Positions 55,768 to 64,000 of a DNA stretch of 64,000 nucleotides are shown here, piece after piece. The translations under genes and the position numbers were made by a program. Each line of letters begins with the position of its first letter. Position 1 is the first letter of the stretch. The DNA is from Aequorivita xiaoshiensis (GTDB lineage: Bacteria > Bacteroidota > Bacteroidia > Flavobacteriales > Flavobacteriaceae). The notes under the pieces were generated by a model, which was given only the letters and a program-made list of their open reading frames with translations, made no database searches and was not told the origin of the DNA. The DNA lies in contig NZ_JAIRBB010000003.1 of NCBI RefSeq assembly GCF_022008395.1, forward strand, positions 186,001 to 250,000. The letters are read 5' to 3'.

Positions 55768-57141
55768 ATGAAGAAATTTATTGCATTAACTGCGATCGTT
55801 GCCTTTTTATTCAGTTGTAACTCCGGAGATAGAGGAGAATTGGTTGGGGTAAAAGGTAAAAAATGGTATCCACTAAAACCTCACGGTATGACACTTGTTC
55901 CAGGTGGGTCTTTCATCATGGGAAAAAGTGATGATGATTTTGTTGCCGTTAATGATGCACCGCCGAAAACTGTAACTGTTCGTTCTTTTTATATGGATGA
56001 AACTGAAATTACTAATTCAGAGTACAGGCAATTTGTAAACTGGGTACGTGATTCTACTGTTCGCCTTCGTTTAGCTATTATGGCAGATGAAATGGGAGCA
56101 ACTCCTGGTGATGGTGGAATTGGAGAATTTGCATTTTTAGATCAAGAAAATGAAGAAATGACTCCGTATGACCAGTATATGTACGATAACTACTTTGGGA
56201 TGGGAGAGGATTTCTATGCAGGTAGAAAAATCAATAATAAAGTAGATCTTATTTGGGATACTGCTGAATATCCAGACGAATTCTATAGTGAAGTTATGGA
56301 TACTATGTATATTCCTTCAGAGGAAGCTTACAACGGACAACGTACTATCGATGTAAGTAAGCTTAACTTCCAATATACTTATATGGATATTGAAGCAGCT
56401 GCTAGAGATAGAAGTAAGAGAAGAAAAGATTTTATTATAAAAGAAGAATTAAATATCTATCCCGATACAACTGTTTGGATTCGTGATTTTAATTATTCTT
56501 ACAATGAACCAATGCACAACGATTATTTCTGGCACGAAGCTTATGGAAACTACCCTGTAGTTGGTGTAAACTGGAAGCAAGCAAAAGCTTTCTGTGCTTG
56601 GAGAACTTTGTATAAGAATGCATATCAAAAATCTAAAAAGAAAAACCACGTAAATTCATTCCGTCTTCCAGGGGAAGCTGAATGGGAATATGCGGCTAGA
56701 GGAGGTCTAGAATCGGCTACATACCCTTGGGGAGGACCTTACACTAAAAACGATAGAGGTTGTTTTATGGCTAACTTTAAGCCTTTGCGAGGTGATTACG
56801 CTGCAGACCAAGCGCTTTATACCGTAGAAGCAGATGCTTATGAAGCTAATGACTTCAACCTATATAATATGGCTGGAAACGTTGCAGAATGGGTAGCTTC
56901 TTCTTACGACCCTTCTTCTTATGACTTTAGCTCTACAATGAACCCTAATGTAAACGACCCAAAAAACATGCGTAAAGTTGTTCGTGGTGGTTCTTGGAAA
57001 GATGTAGCATACTTCCTACAAGTGAGTACTAGAGATTACGAATATGCAGATTCTGCACGTAGTTATATTGGATTCAGAACTGTACAGGATTATATGGGTA
57101 CAGACGTAGTATTAAATCAAAATTTTGGCGACGCTCGCTAA
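55768..57141 (+). CDS. gldK: Gliding motility / type IX secretion lipoprotein GldK
   Basis: 457 residues. Lipobox LFSC (Cys17), then a formylglycine-generating-enzyme-like (FGE-sulfatase) fold with MTLVPGGSFIMGKSDDDF, VRSFYMDETEITNSEYRQFV, FRLPGEAEWEYAARGG and VVRGGSWKD. In GldK this fold is structural, not catalytic. GldK forms with GldN the ring on the periplasmic side of the outer membrane in the type IX secretion and gliding machine (PorK/PorN in Porphyromonas). First gene of the operon. Confidence 0.97.
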   Translation: MKKFIALTAIVAFLFSCNSGDRGELVGVKGKKWYPLKPHGMTLVPGGSFIMGKSDDDFVAVNDAPPKTVTVRSFYMDETEITNSEYRQFVNWVRDSTVRLRLAIMADEMGATPGDGGIGEFAFLDQENEEMTPYDQYMYDNYFGMGEDFYAGRKINNKVDLIWDTAEYPDEFYSEVMDTMYIPSEEAYNGQRTIDVSKLNFQYTYMDIEAAARDRSKRRKDFIIKEELNIYPDTTVWIRDFNYSYNEPMHNDYFWHEAYGNYPVVGVNWKQAKAFCAWRTLYKNAYQKSKKKNHVNSFRLPGEAEWEYAARGGLESATYPWGGPYTKNDRGCFMANFKPLRGDYAADQALYTVEADAYEANDFNLYNMAGNVAEWVASSYDPSSYDFSSTMNPNVNDPKNMRKVVRGGSWKDVAYFLQVSTRDYEYADSARSYIGFRTVQDYMGTDVVLNQNFGDAR

Positions 57142-57199
57142 TTAAACATAACAACTAACACAATTATTAACAAAAACCCTCAACTAAATCTTAAGTATT

Positions 57200-57859
57200 A
57201 TGGCAAAATCAAAATCATCCAAAAAACTATTTAACATGGCCTACGGGCTTGGTGCATCAGTTGTAATTATAGGTGCGCTTTTCAAAATTACCCACTTTGA
57301 AATTGCTGGTATTGGAGGTAACTTATTATTAACTATTGGTTTGGTTACTGAGGCAATTATTTTTGCTATTTCTGCTTTTGAACCAGTTGATGATGAATTG
57401 GATTGGTCTTTAGTATATCCTGAATTGGCAGGTGGTGCCGCTGGAACATCAGGTAGAAGAGCTGTTGGCCAACAACCAGAGGAAACTCAGGGAATGTTGT
57501 CTAAGAAATTAGATGATATGCTAAAAGAAGCAAAAATTGATTCAGAATTAATGAGTAGTTTGTCTTCTAGCATCCGTTCTTTCGAAGGCGCTGCAAAAGG
57601 TATCGCACCAACTGCTGAAGCGATGAGCTCTACTAAAAAATACAGTGAAGAAATGGCCCTTGCTGCTGCTCAAATGGATTCATTAAACAGTCTTTATAAA
57701 GTACAGATAGAATCAACAAGCCGTCAAACAGACGCAAATAAAGAAATTGCTGAAAATGCTGAACAGCTAAAGCAGCAAATGCAGAATCTAGCCACCAACC
57801 TATCATCTTTAAACGGTGTTTACGGAGGTATGCTTTCTGCTATGTCAACAAAAAACTAA
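57200..57859 (+). CDS. gldL: Gliding motility / type IX secretion motor protein GldL
   Basis: 219 residues. Two membrane helices near the N-terminus (about 12-31 and 36-59), with charged residues inside: Lys29, His32 and Glu51 (TEAIIF), and Glu61. These correspond to the ionisable residues reported as important in the GldL proton motor, at an offset of about two from the F. johnsoniae numbering as I recall it. The cytoplasmic part (65-219) is mainly helical. With GldM it forms the proton-driven motor. Confidence 0.96.
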   Translation: MAKSKSSKKLFNMAYGLGASVVIIGALFKITHFEIAGIGGNLLLTIGLVTEAIIFAISAFEPVDDELDWSLVYPELAGGAAGTSGRRAVGQQPEETQGMLSKKLDDMLKEAKIDSELMSSLSSSIRSFEGAAKGIAPTAEAMSSTKKYSEEMALAAAQMDSLNSLYKVQIESTSRQTDANKEIAENAEQLKQQMQNLATNLSSLNGVYGGMLSAMSTKN

Positions 57860-57900
57860 TAGGTTTTCACCTTAATTATTAATCTTTAAATAGAATAAAA

Positions 57901-59463
57901 ATGGCAGGAGGAAAACTATCCCCAAGGCAACGAATGATTAACATGATGTATTTGATATTCATCGCGATGATGGCGTTGAACATGTCAAAAGAAGTGCTTT
58001 CGGCTTTTGGATTATTAAATGAACGTTTAACAGAGTCTAATACTGCAGCAGAAGCACGTAACAATGCTTTTATGGAGAACTTAGCGTCAAAAGCTGTTGA
58101 ACAACCAGAACAATACGGTGAAGTAAAAGCAAAAGCTGAACAGATTAGTCAAATATCTGATGAGTTTGATGCTTACATAGAAGGTCTTAAAAGTGAGATG
58201 ATGAGTACTATTAAGCCTGAAGATGTTGAAAGCTACGAAATGCAAGATAGATCGGACTTTTTAGATCAAAAGCTTTTTAACGGTGATAAGTATACAAAAG
58301 CTGGACAAGAGTTTTTAGATCAGATAAATAACTATAAAAATAGTATTCTTTCGGTTATTGGTAACAATGAGAGATATGCTAGTATTGCAGCCGATGTTTC
58401 TAAGAAATTTGCCACCGAACCTGTAAAACGTGGAGACGGTGTAACACTACCTTGGCTAAATTATCATTTTGAAGGATTCCCTATGGTGGCTTCCAGAACT
58501 AAGCTAACGCAAATGCAAAGTGATATTAAAACTACTGAAAACGAGATTTTATCAAATATGTTGGCAGGTCAACAAGCTGCGGCATTATCTTTTTCTCAGT
58601 ACAATACATTGTTAGAAACTAGTAAATCAGCATATTATGCAGGTGAAAAGTTTGAGGGTAGTATTGTATTAGGTCGTAAGGATCCAAACACTAAGCCAAA
58701 TGACGTTAAACTTACCCTAGATGGAAAACCGTTAAGTGAAGATCAATACTCTATCCAAAATGGTAAAGTAATGCTTAATATTACTGCAGGTTCTCCCGGT
58801 GATCATAAAATTGAAGGAGATTTAATCTTCTTAGAAGATGGTGAAGAAACTAAGGTTGCTGTTGATTTAGGATTCTCAACAATCTCAAAGCCTAATGCTG
58901 CGGTAATTGCTGCAGATAAAATGAATGTAGTATATCGCGGTGTAGACAACCCAATGACGGTTTCTATTCCAGGTATTCCAAATAATAAAGTAAACGCTTC
59001 TGCTCCAGGTCTATCTAAAGTTTCAGGTAGTAAATATGTTATGCGTCCAGGATCTGGAAGAACAGTAACAATTACTGCTAGTGGTACTTTACCTGATGGA
59101 ACAGGTGTTAAAACGCCTGCTGAGTTTAGAATCAAAGATATTCCTGCACCAGTTGGAGCTATTAGAGGTGAAACTGGGTTAGTGAGAATGCAACGTCAAG
59201 GATTAGAAATTTCATCTGTTTCGGCAGTATTAGAAGATTTTGATTTTGACATTAACCTAAGAGTTTCAGGCTTTAGTTTAAAAGTTCCTGGACAACCTAC
59301 AGTACGAGTAAATGGAACGAAACTGAATGGTGCAGCTAAAAGTGCAATTAGAAAAGCTGGAAGAGGTGAGACTGTTCAGATTTTCGATATTAATGCTAAA
59401 GTTTCGGGTAGTGGTGTGATGCTTAAGAAAACTGCTCCTGTAATTATCGAATTGACAAATTAA
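57901..59463 (+). CDS. gldM: Gliding motility / type IX secretion motor protein GldM
   Basis: 520 residues. The N-terminal MAGGKLSPRQRMINMMYLIF begins the single membrane helix, with Arg9 and Tyr17 at the positions expected to face GldL. Then come four periplasmic domains, with the beta-rich part visible from about 220 on (VVYRGVDNPMTVSIPGIP, PAPVGAIRGETG). GldM spans the periplasm and passes motor motion to the GldK/GldN ring. Starts 41 bp after gldL. Confidence 0.97.
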   Translation: MAGGKLSPRQRMINMMYLIFIAMMALNMSKEVLSAFGLLNERLTESNTAAEARNNAFMENLASKAVEQPEQYGEVKAKAEQISQISDEFDAYIEGLKSEMMSTIKPEDVESYEMQDRSDFLDQKLFNGDKYTKAGQEFLDQINNYKNSILSVIGNNERYASIAADVSKKFATEPVKRGDGVTLPWLNYHFEGFPMVASRTKLTQMQSDIKTTENEILSNMLAGQQAAALSFSQYNTLLETSKSAYYAGEKFEGSIVLGRKDPNTKPNDVKLTLDGKPLSEDQYSIQNGKVMLNITAGSPGDHKIEGDLIFLEDGEETKVAVDLGFSTISKPNAAVIAADKMNVVYRGVDNPMTVSIPGIPNNKVNASAPGLSKVSGSKYVMRPGSGRTVTITASGTLPDGTGVKTPAEFRIKDIPAPVGAIRGETGLVRMQRQGLEISSVSAVLEDFDFDINLRVSGFSLKVPGQPTVRVNGTKLNGAAKSAIRKAGRGETVQIFDINAKVSGSGVMLKKTAPVIIELTN

Positions 59464-59482
59464 AAATTAAATAATAAGTTTT

Positions 59483-60382
59483 ATGACTTTGAGAAATGTT
59501 GTTTTATGTGTTTTAGGTCTTGGAATGGCAACTAGTGCTCATGCGCAGTTGAACATTCTGAACGCTAAAACTCCAGAGGAAATAGGTCAAAAGACCGAAG
59601 CCCAAATCGCTTACGACAATGATGGGCCGTTGCCTTATGGCTATACAGATAGTCGTGATGTATTATGGGCGAAAACCACTTGGGAAATTATTGATCTTAA
59701 TGAGAGAGTAAACTTTCCATTGTACTATCCTATCGATACAAACAACATTGGGTCTGACAGACGTTCTCTTTACGATGTTTTAGTAAAAAACATTAAAAAC
59801 GGTAAAATTGATGCTGTTTATGCGGATTCATATTTTACTGAGAAACGAACGTTAGACGATTTAGAAACTTCTTTAGTTTATAGTGATACTACCGATTTAG
59901 GTATTGAGCAATACAATGCTGAAGGTGTAGTAGATCCACAGTATGTTCGTCGATTTACCTTAGATGCTGGAGATATTGAAGAATGGCGAATTAGAGGTTA
60001 TTGGTATGTAGACAAACGTCAAGGGGAATTAAAGTACCGTTTGTTAGGTCTTTGCCCGGTTGCCAATGAAGCGCGCTCTAAAGCATTTCCTGATGATGGC
60101 GTAGATTCAAAAGTTGAACTATTTTGGGTGTGGTTCCCAGGAGCTCGTGAAGTACTTCACAATGCTAGAACCTTTAATAGAAGTAATACTTCTCAACCAA
60201 TAACTTTTGACCATCTGTTAAACTCAAGACGCTTTAGTGCGGTAATCTATAGAGAAGATAATATTCAAGGTGATAGAGATGTTAAAGATTATATTAACGA
60301 TAATGCACTTATGCAGTTAATGGAATCTAATAGAATAAAAGAACAAATTCGAAATATTGAATTAGATATGTGGAATTATTAA
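59483..60382 (+). CDS. gldN: Gliding motility / type IX secretion protein GldN
   Basis: 299 residues. Signal peptide to about residue 21 (ATSAHAQ), then the GldN/PorN core: DSRDVLWAKTTWEIIDLNERVNFPLYYP (in part), RRFTLDAGDIEEWRIRGYWYVDKRQGELKYRLLG (in part) and WVWFPGAREVLHNA. It binds GldK to form the large periplasmic ring. Last gene of the operon, followed by a terminator. Confidence 0.96.
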   Translation: MTLRNVVLCVLGLGMATSAHAQLNILNAKTPEEIGQKTEAQIAYDNDGPLPYGYTDSRDVLWAKTTWEIIDLNERVNFPLYYPIDTNNIGSDRRSLYDVLVKNIKNGKIDAVYADSYFTEKRTLDDLETSLVYSDTTDLGIEQYNAEGVVDPQYVRRFTLDAGDIEEWRIRGYWYVDKRQGELKYRLLGLCPVANEARSKAFPDDGVDSKVELFWVWFPGAREVLHNARTFNRSNTSQPITFDHLLNSRRFSAVIYREDNIQGDRDVKDYINDNALMQLMESNRIKEQIRNIELDMWNY

Positions 60383-60406
60383 TTCTATAATTATCAAGTC
60401 TTAATA

Positions 60407-60446
60407 AAACCCTTCATTTTCTAATATAGAATTTGAAGGGTTTATT
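60407..60446 (+). terminator. Terminator after gldN
   Basis: AAACCCTTCA pairs with TTGAAGGGTTT with an 18-base loop, followed by ATTATTT. It closes the gldKLMN unit. Confidence 0.7.
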
Positions 60447-60489
60447 ATTTAATAGGTAATCAAAATTTTATATAAATCGGTAATAGTGA

Positions 60490-61545
60490 ATGGTTGAAAA
60501 AGATTATATAGTAGTAGGATTAGGAATTGCAGGAATTTGTTTTTGCGAACAACTTCTTCGACACGACAAAAGCTTTATGCTCATAGATAGCGGTATAGGG
60601 GGTTCTACTGCAAAGTCTGGTGGTGTTTTTAATCCAACAGTATTAAAGCGCTTTACAGCTGCTTGGAACGCCTCTGAGTTTCATCCATATGCTTATAATT
60701 TTTACGAATCGCTGTCGCAAAAAATACAAATTGACTTTTTTGAAGAAAAATCGATTAGACGTATTTTTAAGAGTATTGAAGAGCAAAATAATTGGACTGT
60801 AGCTAGTGATAAAATAGATTTGGATGGATTTCTGTCTTCTACCTTTATTAAAAATAGTAATCCAGCTATAGATGCTCCTTTGGGCTTTGGAGAAGTATTA
60901 GGAACCGCACAAATTCATACGGAAAGTTTGCTTACTGGATATCGTGAATACTTAAAAAGCAAAGAAAAATTAATTACAGAAAATTTTGAATACGAACAAC
61001 TTCATCAAAAAGATAATTGCGTTGTTTATAAAAACATCTTAGCCAAAAAAATAATCTTTGCAGAGGGTTCAAAAGTAGTAGAGAATCCCTTTTTTCTTAA
61101 GAAATCTTTAATAGGGAATAAAGGAGAGTATATTGTTATCAAAGCTGCAGATTTAAAGCTTACATCCCTTTTGAAAGGACCTATCTATGTAATTCCTATG
61201 GGAGAAGATAAATACAAAGTTGGATCAACTTACCGACGCGATGATTATAGTATAAACCTCACCGAAGAGGCTAAAGATGAAATACTATCAAAACTAAAAT
61301 CTTTTATTAATTGTCCCTTCGAAGTAATAAGTCAAGAAGCTGGTGTTAGGCCAACTACAAAAGATCACAGACCGCTACTTGGAAGTTTAGAAGAAAATCC
61401 AAACTTAGTATTTTTTAACGGGCTTGGTTCGAGAGGGTTTTTAATGGCACCATTACTTTCAGAAATATTGTATAAACATTTAGAAGATGGGGAGCCCCTA
61501 ACCGAAGAAATTTATATTGGACGGACTAAAAATTGGAAGGTATAA
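60490..61545 (+). CDS. FAD-dependent oxidoreductase (DAO family)
   Basis: 351 residues. N-terminal FAD-binding motif DYIVVGLGIAGICFCEQLL (GxGxxG, residues about 5-23), the GGSTAKSGGVFNPTVLKRF region, and the C-terminal DAO motif GVRPTTKDHRPLLGSLEENP ... NGLGSRGFLMAPLLSE. The C-terminal layout recalls MnmC-like oxidases, but the methyltransferase half is missing and the substrate is unknown. Stands alone after the gld terminator and overlaps nothing; the next gene is convergent. Confidence 0.85.
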   Translation: MVEKDYIVVGLGIAGICFCEQLLRHDKSFMLIDSGIGGSTAKSGGVFNPTVLKRFTAAWNASEFHPYAYNFYESLSQKIQIDFFEEKSIRRIFKSIEEQNNWTVASDKIDLDGFLSSTFIKNSNPAIDAPLGFGEVLGTAQIHTESLLTGYREYLKSKEKLITENFEYEQLHQKDNCVVYKNILAKKIIFAEGSKVVENPFFLKKSLIGNKGEYIVIKAADLKLTSLLKGPIYVIPMGEDKYKVGSTYRRDDYSINLTEEAKDEILSKLKSFINCPFEVISQEAGVRPTTKDHRPLLGSLEENPNLVFFNGLGSRGFLMAPLLSEILYKHLEDGEPLTEEIYIGRTKNWKV

Positions 61546-61947
61546 TTATTTATTAACATTCTTTGTCTCTGCGGCGGCTTTATCGTAATCCACGAAGAGG
61601 TTAATCCAAATGTTTCTAGACACCCTTACTATAACTGGGAATAAAACAGCTAAACTTATAATGATAGTTAAAAAGGCATAATTTCTATCTAGTCCAATAA
61701 AAAAATATGCTATGATAAATGCAGCTACCGCAATTGCAACCCCAACAGCATAACTTACATACATGGCTCCAAAAAAGAAAGATGGTTCTATTTTAAACTT
61801 CTTACCACAATGACTACAGTGCTCGTGCATTTTCATAATCTTCATAACCTTGTAGGGATTGTTTTCAATATACATATCACCTTTATGACAAACAGGACAT
61901 TTGCTTGTGAAAATACTATAAAGCTTAGAACCTTTTAAGAATTGCAT
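61546..61947 (-). CDS. DUF983 family membrane protein with zinc ribbon
   Basis: 133 residues. A zinc ribbon of two CxxC pairs (KCPVCHKGDMY at about 16 and HCSHCGKKF at about 44), then the family PSFFFGAMYVSYAVGVA and two membrane helices (about 61-80 and 88-108). Function unknown. Convergent with the FAD oxidoreductase, whose end touches its own end. Confidence 0.85.
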   Translation of the reverse strand: MQFLKGSKLYSIFTSKCPVCHKGDMYIENNPYKVMKIMKMHEHCSHCGKKFKIEPSFFFGAMYVSYAVGVAIAVAAFIIAYFFIGLDRNYAFLTIIISLAVLFPVIVRVSRNIWINLFVDYDKAAAETKNVNK

Positions 61948-61966
61948 GAGTGTTTTTTTAGAACCG

Positions 61967-61974
61967 CAAATTTA
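61967..61974 (-). promoter_or_regulatory. Possible -7 box for the DUF983 gene
   Basis: TAAATTTG on the minus strand, an exact TAnnTTTG, 20 bp before the ATG at 61947. The -33 box is not clear. Confidence 0.35.
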
Positions 61975-62039
61975 AGCATCTTTGCAACAATTACCAGTGG
62001 TATTTTACAATCCTGATATCTTAATTCACTTTTGACATA

Positions 62040-63950
62040 ATGATCAACATTCATAATCTTTCTGTTTCCTTTCAAGGAGACTATCTGTTCGAAAAAATAA
62101 CCTTTCAATTAAAACCTGGCGATCGAGTTGGGTTAGTTGGGAAGAACGGTGCGGGAAAATCTACCCTGCTAAAGATTATCGCAGGTGAACAAGAATATGA
62201 TACAGGCCAGATTGCAACTGACAAAGAAATCTCAATAGGCTTTTTAAAACAAGATATCGATTTTGAGAAAGGTCGCACAGTTCTTGAAGAATCATATGAA
62301 GCTTTTATTGAAATTAAAAAGTTAGAAAAACGATTAGAACAAATTAACACCCAATTAGCTGAACGCACAGATTACGAGAGTGACGGCTATCACCAGTTAA
62401 TGGTAGATTTGAATGATATTCAGCATCAATATGAAATACATGGTGGGTACAACTATCAAGGGGAAACAGAACGTATTTTACAAGGATTAGGTTTCCAACG
62501 TGAAGATTTTGGTAAGCTAACAGAAACCTTCTCTGGTGGATGGAGAATGCGTATTGAATTAGCAAAACTACTACTTCAAAATAACGATATACTGCTGTTA
62601 GATGAGCCTACAAACCACCTAGATATTGAATCTATTTTATGGTTAGAAGATTTTTTAAAGGGATATGCTGGGGCAGTAGTGATTGTATCGCACGATAAAA
62701 TGTTTTTGGATAATGTTACTAATCGTACCATAGAAATTTCACTTGGAAAGATTTACGATTTTAACAAGCCGTACACTCAGTATTTAGTTCTTCGCAATGA
62801 ATTAAGAGAACAACAATTAGCCTCCCAGAAAAATCAGCAAAAGCAAATTGAACAAACAGAAAAACTAATTGATAAGTTTAGAGCTAAAGCTAGTAAAGCT
62901 ACAATGGCGCAATCGCTTATTAAAAAGTTAGACAAAATAGACCGCATAGAAGTAGATGAAGATGATAATAGTGTAATGACGTTACATTTTCCAATATCGG
63001 TTACCCCGGGGAAAGTAGTAATAGAAGCGGAAGGAATAACAAAAAACTATGGAGAGAAGAAGGTTCTCAACGCTATTGATTTGTTAGTAGAAAGAGACAG
63101 TAAAATTGCTTTTGTAGGTCAAAATGGTCAAGGAAAATCTACTCTTGCAAAAATTATTGTAGGAGAAATCGAATACAGTGGGAAGCTTAATTTAGGTCAT
63201 AATGTACAGATAGGATATTTCGCTCAAAATCAAGCTGATTATTTAGACGGTACTAAAACTGTACTAGATACAATGATTGATGCTGCAAACGAGAAAAACC
63301 GAAGTAAAGTTCGAGATATTTTGGGCTCTTTCCTTTTTAGAGGAGATGAAGTAGAAAAATATGTGCGTGTATTAAGCGGAGGAGAGCGAAATCGCTTAGC
63401 CCTTGCCAAACTAATGCTACAGCCTTTTAATGTCTTGGTAATGGATGAGCCTACCAACCACCTTGATATTAAATCTAAAAACGTTTTAAAGGACGCTTTA
63501 AAGAATTTTGAGGGGACTTTAATTTTAGTTTCTCACGATCGTGACTTTTTACAAGGTTTAACCAATAAGGTTTACGAATTTAAAGATCAACACATTAAAG
63601 AATATTTAGGGGATATTGATTTTTTCTTAGAGCAAAGAAACCTAGAAAACTTACGAGAAGCCGAAAAGAAAACGGTTGTTACTGAAGTTAAGGAGAAACG
63701 TACGGCAGGTGAAGAATACGAAATTCAGAAGAAATTAAAATCTGCAAAAAACAAATTAAGTAATGTTGAATCTAAAATAACATCCTTAGAAAAAGAAATT
63801 GCTGCTATAGACACCGAACTACTTATTAATTACGAAGAAACTATTGCTAAACCTCACTTTTTCGACAAGTATCAAGAGAAGAAGAAGTCGCTTAAAAAAT
63901 TGATGGAAGAGTGGGAAGTGCTTCAAGAAACCTTAGAATCCCTGTCGTAA
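62040..63950 (+). CDS. ABC-F family ATPase (translation-associated)
   Basis: 636 residues. Two ABC domains on one chain: Walker A GLVGKNGAGKSTLL (about 33-46) and FVGQNGQGKSTLA (about 359-371); signatures FSGGWRMRIELAKLL and LSGGERNRLALAKLM; Walker B DILLLDEPTNHLD and VLVMDEPTNHLD, each followed by the catalytic-region His (IVSHD, LVSHD). A charged linker joins them (about 250-320), and a coiled coil forms the C-terminus (about 555-636). No membrane helices, so a soluble ABC-F protein acting at the ribosome, Uup-like with its C-terminal coil. Possible antibiotic resistance cannot be judged from sequence. Confidence 0.95.
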   Translation: MINIHNLSVSFQGDYLFEKITFQLKPGDRVGLVGKNGAGKSTLLKIIAGEQEYDTGQIATDKEISIGFLKQDIDFEKGRTVLEESYEAFIEIKKLEKRLEQINTQLAERTDYESDGYHQLMVDLNDIQHQYEIHGGYNYQGETERILQGLGFQREDFGKLTETFSGGWRMRIELAKLLLQNNDILLLDEPTNHLDIESILWLEDFLKGYAGAVVIVSHDKMFLDNVTNRTIEISLGKIYDFNKPYTQYLVLRNELREQQLASQKNQQKQIEQTEKLIDKFRAKASKATMAQSLIKKLDKIDRIEVDEDDNSVMTLHFPISVTPGKVVIEAEGITKNYGEKKVLNAIDLLVERDSKIAFVGQNGQGKSTLAKIIVGEIEYSGKLNLGHNVQIGYFAQNQADYLDGTKTVLDTMIDAANEKNRSKVRDILGSFLFRGDEVEKYVRVLSGGERNRLALAKLMLQPFNVLVMDEPTNHLDIKSKNVLKDALKNFEGTLILVSHDRDFLQGLTNKVYEFKDQHIKEYLGDIDFFLEQRNLENLREAEKKTVVTEVKEKRTAGEEYEIQKKLKSAKNKLSNVESKITSLEKEIAAIDTELLINYEETIAKPHFFDKYQEKKKSLKKLMEEWEVLQETLESLS

Positions 63951-64000
63951 AAATCACATAACTCATAAGTTCTTTGGATTAATTGTCTTAACTTGTTGTT
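63951..64000. other. Window end, nothing recognised
   Basis: The last 50 bases after the ABC-F gene contain no gene, terminator or promoter that I can support. Confidence 0.5.

Overview
The window is a 64 kb piece of the chromosome of a member of the Bacteroidota, almost certainly family Flavobacteriaceae. Evidence: low G+C, promoters of the Bacteroidota form TTG/TTTG-N19-21-TAnnTTTG, absence of clear Shine-Dalgarno sites, a complete gldKLMN gliding/type IX secretion (T9SS) operon, a PorP/SprF-like protein, a T9SS type B sorting domain, tandem OmpH genes after bamA, and a folK-deoxynucleoside kinase fusion. It is mostly conserved core genome. No rRNA, tRNA, CRISPR array, prophage or insertion sequence was seen.

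Layout. 1-2.1 kb: a 5'-odd DUF255 thioredoxin-fold gene cut by the window edge, a dodecin and an Nfu scaffold. 2.2-9.8 kb: a 2167-residue T9SS-secreted repeat protein followed by its probable SprF-like partner. 9.9-18.6 kb: gamma carbonic anhydrase, murI, then the envelope cluster (reading on the minus strand) CBS-ACT protein, nadK, DUF6089, uppS, bamA, ompH, ompH. 18.7-29.6 kb: pdxJ, alpha/beta hydrolase, FadL-like porin plus GDSL lipoprotein, holin-like membrane protein, tig-clpP-clpX, a GH3 protein and a DUF2797 protein. 29.6-34.6 kb: AsmA-like protein, folK-dNK fusion, RsuA/RluB-like pseudouridine synthase lacking the usual catalytic Asp. 34.9-39.9 kb: overlapping arginine decarboxylase, agmatinase and deoxyhypusine-synthase-like genes, then a GNAT-nitrilase fusion. 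40-42.6 kb: a RES/Xre toxin-antitoxin pair with a two-copy palindromic operator, and a GT-C-type membrane glycosyltransferase. 42.8-51.6 kb (minus): miaB, lipoprotein, sigma-54 activator, lptE, TPR protein, secG, L-domain-like lipoprotein, groES, groEL. 52-60.4 kb (plus): topA, an arginase-fold pseudoenzyme, gldK-gldL-gldM-gldN. 60.5-64 kb: FAD oxidoreductase, DUF983 protein, ABC-F ATPase.

How parts fit: the GldKLMN core/motor would power export of proteins such as the giant type B sorting-domain protein, whose adjacent PorP/SprF-like protein probably assists its export or surface attachment. BamA, OmpH/Skp, LptE, UppS, MurI and SecG all serve envelope building. Tig, ClpP, ClpX, GroES and GroEL form a proteostasis set. 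SpeA-SpeB make putrescine from arginine and the third, overlapping gene suggests homospermidine or a related product.

The least explained items are: the arginase-fold pseudoenzyme fused by a stop-start overlap to topA and sitting before gldK; the polyamine operon with a deoxyhypusine-synthase homologue and a structured leader; the 14-fold repeat adhesin with Asp-rich loops; the RES/Xre operator pair; a 14-bp perfect palindrome before the FadL gene; and the Asp-to-Gly change in the pseudouridine synthase. I found no convincing wholly new multi-gene system; these are the best leads.
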